Assembly (NCBI GenBank): GCA_023396255.1 | Contig: JAEWWU010000016.1 | Location: forward strand, 31,243-95,242 | Source of the DNA: Bacteroidota bacterium | GTDB lineage: Bacteria; Bacteroidota; Bacteroidia; Bacteroidales; Porphyromonadaceae | DNA: 64,000 bases | Direction: 5' to 3' | Shown here: in pieces, positions 59,732 to 64,000 of the stretch | Numbering within the stretch: position 1 is the stretch's first letter | How the letters are laid out: every line of letters starts with the position of its first letter | Program-made: the position numbers and the translations under genes | Notes under the pieces: generated by a model | What the model was told of the DNA's origin: nothing | Database searches by the model: none | What the model saw: only the letters and a program-made list of their open reading frames with translations

Positions 59732-61372
59732 GTGAAACACGTTTCCATAGCCTCCGCCCTCCGTTTCTTAATATCTTTGACCAACGGACACAAAAGAGCA
59801 CTAATCTGGCTTATCCTCATCGGATCTATACACGTGCCGGTTTCTTTATCTGTGGTGTGGGCTCTGAAGTGGTGCATAGACGTTGCCACAGGAGACGCAC
59901 AAGGATCTTTGTGGACGTGCACTCTGCTGCTGGTTACATTGGCCGCACTGCGCTTGGGTATAAACCTTTACCGGGGATATTATGCCAGTTTGACGGAGAC
60001 GAGTGTGGGCAACGACATAAGACACTCTCTTTTTTCCAACGTGCTCTATATCCGCTGGATAGAGTTGTACACGATGCAAAGCGGAGACGTACTCACCCGG
60101 CTAATCAAAGATTCCGATGATGTCATCCAAACTCTAGTCACCACCATCCCAATAGCTATATCCTCTTTTCTCCAACTTTTAGGAGTCTTTGTTTTGTTAC
60201 TTTGGGTAGATGTTCGCTTAGCTCTTATCTTAGCTATAGCGATGCCGGTTTTGCTATTTCTCAGCAAACCCTATTGGATTAAGATGCGCAACTATTCTCG
60301 ACAAATCAAAGCCACCGAAAGTCAGATTACCGAAATTATGGAAGAGAGTTTGCGCAATCAAGTGGTCATACAAACCTATCAACGGCAACCATTCACCTTA
60401 TCGCTGCTAAATACTCAACAAAAAGATTTATTCGGCAAAGTATACCAAAGGGCGCATACCACTGTTCGAGCACGACTATTCCTTAGCTTGGCTTTTACTG
60501 GAGGGTATATGGCTGCTTTTATTCGAGGAGCCTATGGCATTGCCTCCGGAACTGTTACGTTCGGTACTCTTACTGCTCTGTTGCAGCTGGTCAATTATTT
60601 TCAACGCCCACTGATGGAGCTAATGCGACTTGTGCCTTCCTTAATATCTACCCAAGCCGCAATAGACAGGCTGATCCAACTCTCCGAATTGGAACAGGAA
60701 GAAAAAGAAACAGATGGCGGCAATGCCCTGCAAGAGATCGACAGCCTAACCCTTCAAAACGTGACATTTAGCTACCCTGATAGCGACAAAGAAGTTATAA
60801 AGGATCTAAGCCTAACCATTGCCAAGGGAGAAATTGTTGCTCTTATGGGGGAAACGGGAGCGGGCAAAACCACCCTCTTAAGGTTGCTTTTGGGACTTCT
60901 GAGACCTCAGCAAGGTTCTATCTTGTTGGAACACAACCACCGCTTGTCTTGCATTGGCGTAAAAACACGAGCCAATTTTGTGTACGTGCCTCAAGGAAAT
61001 ACCCTCTTCGATGGCACCATACGAAGCAACTTACTCTTGGGAAACCCCAATGCAACAGACCAAGAAATGTGGCAGGCCTTAGAAACAGCACAAGCCCAAT
61101 TCGTAAGACAATACAAGGATGGATTAGACAGTGCCGTTGGACGCGGTGGCATAGCTCTCTCAGAAGGGCAAGCACAAAGAATTTCCATTGCTCGCGCGTT
61201 ACTCCGACCAGGAAAAATATTGCTCTTAGACGAAGCAACTTCTGCCTTGGATACCCAAACGGAAGCACAACTACTACACAGTTTACGTCACAACTTAAAC
61301 AGCCACATTGTTCTCTTCATCACCCATCATCCGCCTGTTGCCCAACAATGTACACGCATCCACAGGCTTTAG
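59732..61372 (+). CDS. ABC exporter, fused permease and ATPase
   Basis: 546 residues from the GTG at 59732 (TTG 59717 is the alternative; no ATG is near). The N-terminal half has six membrane helices of the exporter type; there is no C39 peptidase domain in front. The ATPase half has Walker A GETGAGKTT, signature LSEGQAQRISIARALL and Walker B ILLLDEATSALD, and the His of ITHHPP takes the H-loop place. Half-size exporters dimerise to move peptides or lipids. It closes the kinase/S26/PqqD/nucleotidyltransferase run and would export the matured product. Confidence 0.9.
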   Translation: MKHVSIASALRFLISLTNGHKRALIWLILIGSIHVPVSLSVVWALKWCIDVATGDAQGSLWTCTLLLVTLAALRLGINLYRGYYASLTETSVGNDIRHSLFSNVLYIRWIELYTMQSGDVLTRLIKDSDDVIQTLVTTIPIAISSFLQLLGVFVLLLWVDVRLALILAIAMPVLLFLSKPYWIKMRNYSRQIKATESQITEIMEESLRNQVVIQTYQRQPFTLSLLNTQQKDLFGKVYQRAHTTVRARLFLSLAFTGGYMAAFIRGAYGIASGTVTFGTLTALLQLVNYFQRPLMELMRLVPSLISTQAAIDRLIQLSELEQEEKETDGGNALQEIDSLTLQNVTFSYPDSDKEVIKDLSLTIAKGEIVALMGETGAGKTTLLRLLLGLLRPQQGSILLEHNHRLSCIGVKTRANFVYVPQGNTLFDGTIRSNLLLGNPNATDQEMWQALETAQAQFVRQYKDGLDSAVGRGGIALSEGQAQRISIARALLRPGKILLLDEATSALDTQTEAQLLHSLRHNLNSHIVLFITHHPPVAQQCTRIHRL

Positions 61373-61376
61373 GAAT

Positions 61377-61398
61377 CGAGTCATAAGCACTCGTTTTT
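61377..61398 (+). terminator. Short terminator-like hairpin after the ABC exporter
   Basis: CGAGT (61377-61381) / ACTCG (61389-61393) followed by five Ts. The stem is short. Confidence 0.4.
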
Positions 61399-61409
61399 GA
61401 AAACTTTTC

Positions 61410-61417
61410 TATATTTG
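61410..61417 (+). promoter_or_regulatory. Putative -7 element for the barrel gene at 61449
   Basis: TATATTTG, a full TAnnTTTG match, 31 bases before the ATG; the -33 element is not clear. Confidence 0.5.
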
Positions 61418-61448
61418 TACGTAGATAAGTTTTCATCAATAACAGAAA

Positions 61449-62195
61449 ATGGATATGAAGAAATTATTTTTAATGGCCGCGTCTCTCCTTTTTATTGGAA
61501 CCGGTATTGCACAAACAAGAACCGTAATTGTTCAAAAAGACAAAGTAACGACAACGACCAATTGTTGCAACTCTAACGGATTCAAACCCGGAGAAGGAGA
61601 TGTTACAGCCGACTTTTCTATCTTTTCAAAAGGAATTTTGGAAACTCCTTTCGCAGCACAAGCTCTCAAACTTCGTTATTTCATTGATAACAACTGGGCT
61701 CTGAGAGGCGAACTCTCTCATTCCTCCAATACCACAACTTCTTCTCAAAAGAATGATAGCGCAACTCGCGAAGAATTTGCCAAGAAGCAAAAATCCAATT
61801 TTGGTTTTGGACTTGGAGTAGAATACCACTTTAATGGAACCGGAAGACTGTCTCCATACATCGGGGGAGAGCTATCGGTATCTTCTACAAGCCAATCTCA
61901 GTACAACTCTACCACACAATCTGATAAAAATAAAGTCAGCTCTATTCTCGTTAAAGGTCCCAATGGCTTTGGTGGCGGTTGTTCTTTATTCCTCGGAGCA
62001 GACTACTATATTGCCAGACATCTTTACTTAGGAGCAGAAGCCGGTTGGGGAATTGACTATACAAAAACCGGAGGAGTTACAACTGTTACCACAGACGATA
62101 TCAACTCCACCACAATTAAAAGCAATGCAACCGGAGGAACCTTTACCGGGGGTAATTCTATACAAGCCGGCTTTAAGATCGGTTTTGTTTTCTAA
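61449..62195 (+). CDS. Small outer-membrane beta-barrel protein
   Basis: 248 residues (a second ATG two codons on is equally possible). Signal peptide cut near GTGIAQ. After a short segment with a CC pair (TTTTNCCNSNG) come eight or so amphipathic strands: GDVTADFSIFSK, ALKLRYFIDNNWALRGELSHSS, NFGFGLGVEYHFNGTGRLSPYIGGELSVSS, LFLGADYYIARHLYLGAEAGWGIDY and a last SIQAGFKIGFVF ending in Phe. This is an OmpX/OmpW-like barrel with Ser/Thr-rich loops. It has its own promoter and so is probably separate from the exporter operon. Confidence 0.85.
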   Translation: MDMKKLFLMAASLLFIGTGIAQTRTVIVQKDKVTTTTNCCNSNGFKPGEGDVTADFSIFSKGILETPFAAQALKLRYFIDNNWALRGELSHSSNTTTSSQKNDSATREEFAKKQKSNFGFGLGVEYHFNGTGRLSPYIGGELSVSSTSQSQYNSTTQSDKNKVSSILVKGPNGFGGGCSLFLGADYYIARHLYLGAEAGWGIDYTKTGGVTTVTTDDINSTTIKSNATGGTFTGGNSIQAGFKIGFVF

Positions 62196-62239
62196 GCCAC
62201 TGCTTTTAGAAACAAAAGAGAAATCGTAAAAATCAATTC

Positions 62240-62284
62240 AACAAACCCGAACAAAAGGATTTGATTCTTTTGTTCGGGTTTGTT
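62240..62284. terminator. Bidirectional terminator between convergent genes
   Basis: An 18-base perfect stem, arms 62240-62257 and 62267-62284 (AACAAACCCGAACAAAAG and its reverse complement), nine-base loop. It lies between the plus-strand barrel gene and the minus-strand gene at 62453. Confidence 0.85.
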
Positions 62285-62452
62285 CTTGGCATCTACCTTC
62301 ACCTTGCTTATCTCACAAAGAACCCAAAGGAACACTTTTAGAAATGTTTTGAAGACAAAAATTGAGAGAAAACAAAGAATTTCGAGACACAATGCTCCAA
62401 GTCTCCCCTTTCTGATCGTCTAATGCGAGGCACCAGTCAGTGATCTACTTCT

Positions 62453-63187
62453 TCATTGTTCATAGGTTGGCACTTCATAGAAATAAGCATTCTCACCTTT
62501 TTCGCCACCCCATACCCGATCATATGCCTCTATCCGGAATATGCAATACTTTTCGTATTTCTTTTGGGGCAAATCAACATAAAGCAAGTACGCCATCACC
62601 CGTCCACCTCCTATATATTCTTCAACCGGCTGTACCGAACGGACTGTTACAGGTACATCATCTGCATATACCTTAAACTCTATTTCGTTCGGCTCAACTG
62701 ATATGTCCTCTTCTTTCTTTCCTTCTTTTCCATTGGATAGGAACCTCCCCAAACTCATAGGTCGGGTATAAATAATCATTGACGGGTGGCCTCCATTTTG
62801 CTTAAAAATAGTTGTTCCATAGAGCTCTAATCTATGATAGCGAGGATTGATTGTCAAATTATTATCTGCAACTATATTCCAAGCCCAGTACTCCAATCTC
62901 ATATCTTTTTCTGCCACTTTGAGTTCTCGCGGATATTCTTTGGGTCGAAGAGCATAAAGAGCCATATATTTCCCTTTTTTCACCCCGGGAATTGAATAAT
63001 AGCCCTCTTTGTCCGACCAAGCCGAATAGGCTTTTGAGAAGTTTGGATACAACACACCAACACAACAACTATCTATGGGATTACCCTCGAAGTCCGTTAC
63101 GCGTCCGGAAATGGTTATTGTACTTTTCTGTGCATTGCAAACCCCAAACGCACAGAACAGAATGATCAGCACCAAGAATCTGTTCAT
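62453..63187 (-). CDS. Secreted protein with carboxypeptidase-regulatory-like domain
   Basis: 244 residues. Signal peptide cut near VCNAQ. Residues ~24-85 form a carboxypeptidase-regulatory-like beta sandwich (ITISGRVTDFEGNPIDSCCVGVLY...SDKEGYYSIPGVKKGKYMALYALRP), which in Bacteroidetes usually starts TonB-linked or surface proteins. The rest has no family I recognise and may be a second beta domain. No lipobox and no T9SS domain. It lies next to the end of a mobile element and could be either native or cargo. Confidence 0.7.
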   Translation of the reverse strand: MNRFLVLIILFCAFGVCNAQKSTITISGRVTDFEGNPIDSCCVGVLYPNFSKAYSAWSDKEGYYSIPGVKKGKYMALYALRPKEYPRELKVAEKDMRLEYWAWNIVADNNLTINPRYHRLELYGTTIFKQNGGHPSMIIYTRPMSLGRFLSNGKEGKKEEDISVEPNEIEFKVYADDVPVTVRSVQPVEEYIGGGRVMAYLLYVDLPQKKYEKYCIFRIEAYDRVWGGEKGENAYFYEVPTYEQ

Positions 63188-63338
63188 ACCTTGTGAATTT
63201 TTCGCTTTCGAACTATCTTATTGAGAAGCAGAGTGTTACCATTTAGCGGGAGGTAAACAGGTAACGATTTAGAAATGAGCGGAGTGCATTGAGGTACACA
63301 GTTTTGAATAGCCAAAGAACGCTCACCATTATCGCTTG

Positions 63339-63346
63339 CAAAGGTA
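63339..63346 (-). promoter_or_regulatory. Putative -7 element; also CTnDOT-type att core
   Basis: On the minus strand TACCTTTG fits TAnnTTTG, about 150 bases before the gene at 63187. Extended to ten bases (63338-63347) it reads GTACCTTTGC, matching the GTANNTTTGC core of CTnDOT-family integration sites. Confidence 0.4.
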
Positions 63347-63412
63347 CACATTTGCGAGCGAAAGAGAGCATTCTTTCGTGATTTTCTTCTTTGGGAAGAG
63401 AGAATTTGTTTC

Positions 63413-64000
63413 CTACATCCTTCTTCCCCGTTTCTTTTTCTTGTTGGCTTCGTAGCGCAGTCTTCGCTGAAAAGCGGTCTCGGCATAATCCTCTCCGTGG
63501 ATTGGGAAGTCCAACACTCCGCCAACACCCGATGCAATCCCTTCGGCAACTTCCACCACGCTTTCAACAAGGCTTGGTTCAGGACTTGGTGTTGGCTGTA
63601 GCTTTTCTGCTTTCGGCTGATAAATCGGGACAGAAGACAGATGGGGAGCGGCATAGGAAAGTTCGAATTGCTTCAACAGAGAGTTATACCCAAACTCTCG
63701 TCCTATCTCCGAAGCCTTGAAAGTCTGCCTCTCAAAATGAAATTTCAGTCCATAGACGCTACCTTTCTTGTTCGTCATCTGTTCCACGATTACACCTTGT
63801 CGTCTCAAATCATATCGAAAGGATGCGTAGCCATTCAGTCCGCCATTCGTATATTTCCCCAACAATCCGTAAGCCATTGCACGCAGTCTCTCCTTGCTCA
63901 CCTCCCGTGTCTGATTGGCTCTCGGCTTTTGATACCGTTTCTCTGCCCGTATCTCATTGGCAATCGTCAGACCGTGCTTGCGACTCAACTCTTCTGCCAC
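63413..64000 (-). CDS. Relaxase/mobilisation protein, C-terminal part (runs off the window)
   Basis: 195 residues visible, with the start right of the window. RHGLTIANEIRAEKRYQKPRANQTREVSK, then GGLNGYASFRYDLRRQGVIVEQMTNKKG and GLKFHFERQTFKASEIGREFGYNSL match the C-terminal region of relaxases carried by Bacteroides conjugative and mobilisable elements. The nicking domain would lie beyond the window edge. The end is basic (NKKKKRGRR). Its presence shows that a mobile element enters at the right edge. Confidence 0.85.
   Translation of the reverse strand: MAEELSRKHGLTIANEIRAEKRYQKPRANQTREVSKERLRAMAYGLLGKYTNGGLNGYASFRYDLRRQGVIVEQMTNKKGSVYGLKFHFERQTFKASEIGREFGYNSLLKQFELSYAAPHLSSVPIYQPKAEKLQPTPSPEPSLVESVVEVAEGIASGVGGVLDFPIHGEDYAETAFQRRLRYEANKKKKRGRRM

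Noticed and set aside
63184..63654. 156-codon minus-strand frame overlapping the relaxase and its downstream region
   Set aside because: Out of frame with the conserved relaxase C-terminus, and basic low-quality composition.
1..64000. CRISPR arrays, rRNA genes and complete insertion sequences
   Set aside because: No regularly spaced direct repeats, no rRNA segments and no transposase frames were recognised anywhere in the window.

Overview
The window looks like chromosomal DNA from a Bacteroidales bacterium, most likely Porphyromonas or a close relative. Supporting signs are several secreted proteins with type IX secretion (T9SS) C-terminal domains, a C10 (PrtT/periodontain-like) cysteine protease, a tandem pair of OmpA proteins like the P. 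gingivalis Pgm6/Pgm7 (Omp40/41) pair, families largely restricted to Bacteroidetes (DUF5020, DUF4494, DUF5106, BspA-type leucine-rich proteins), and promoters of the Bacteroides type (TTTG or TTG, about 19-20 bases, then TAnnTTTG). The species call is inference; no rRNA is present.

Layout. 1-8.3 kb: end of pdxB, a hotdog thioesterase, then a compact run rsmI - coiled-coil lipoprotein - YjjG-type HAD phosphatase - recO - large C10 protease with a T9SS signal. 8.5-11.8 kb: gapA, then a Tsx-like outer-membrane channel beside an NCS2 purine permease. 12.2-14.2 kb: two small lipoproteins and a radical SAM/SPASM enzyme. 14.3-20.2 kb: tRNA-His and a 1903-residue alpha-2-macroglobulin-like protein without a thioester. 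20.4-33.5 kb: gcvT (minus), an M23/LysM endopeptidase, U32 protein, acyl-CoA thioesterase, MoxR-DUF58 pair, DUF4494, YggS, PyrD-like protein, OmpA lipoprotein, thioredoxin-like lipoprotein and the OmpA pair. 33.6-37.3 kb: gene-poor, with a frameshifted BspA-like gene and an unknown secreted protein. 37.7-43 kb: gyrA, TPR protein, hemH, tRNA-Cys. 43.2-49.7 kb (minus): a fused HAD/thioesterase with a ruined HAD active site, an outer-membrane barrel and a long TPR protein. 49.8-50.5 kb: a cobalamin riboswitch with its own promoter but no recognisable gene. 51.2-56.6 kb: two divergent T9SS-type secreted proteins. 56.8-61.4 kb: an operon of HPr-kinase-like protein, S26 peptidase, PqqD-like peptide-binding protein, nucleotidyltransferase and ABC exporter. 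61.4-64 kb: outer-membrane barrel, a secreted regulatory-domain protein and the C-terminus of a relaxase, marking entry into a mobile element.

The strongest candidates for something undescribed are (i) the 56.8-61.4 kb cassette, which has the tailoring and export parts of lasso-type peptide pathways but no ring-forming enzymes and no obvious precursor; (ii) the radical SAM/lipoprotein operon, in which both lipoproteins share a YGxP motif; (iii) the orphan B12 riboswitch transcript; and (iv) a dispersed 32-base repeat found at three intergenic sites.

All assignments come from reading the sequence and from remembered family features. No database search or structure prediction was run.
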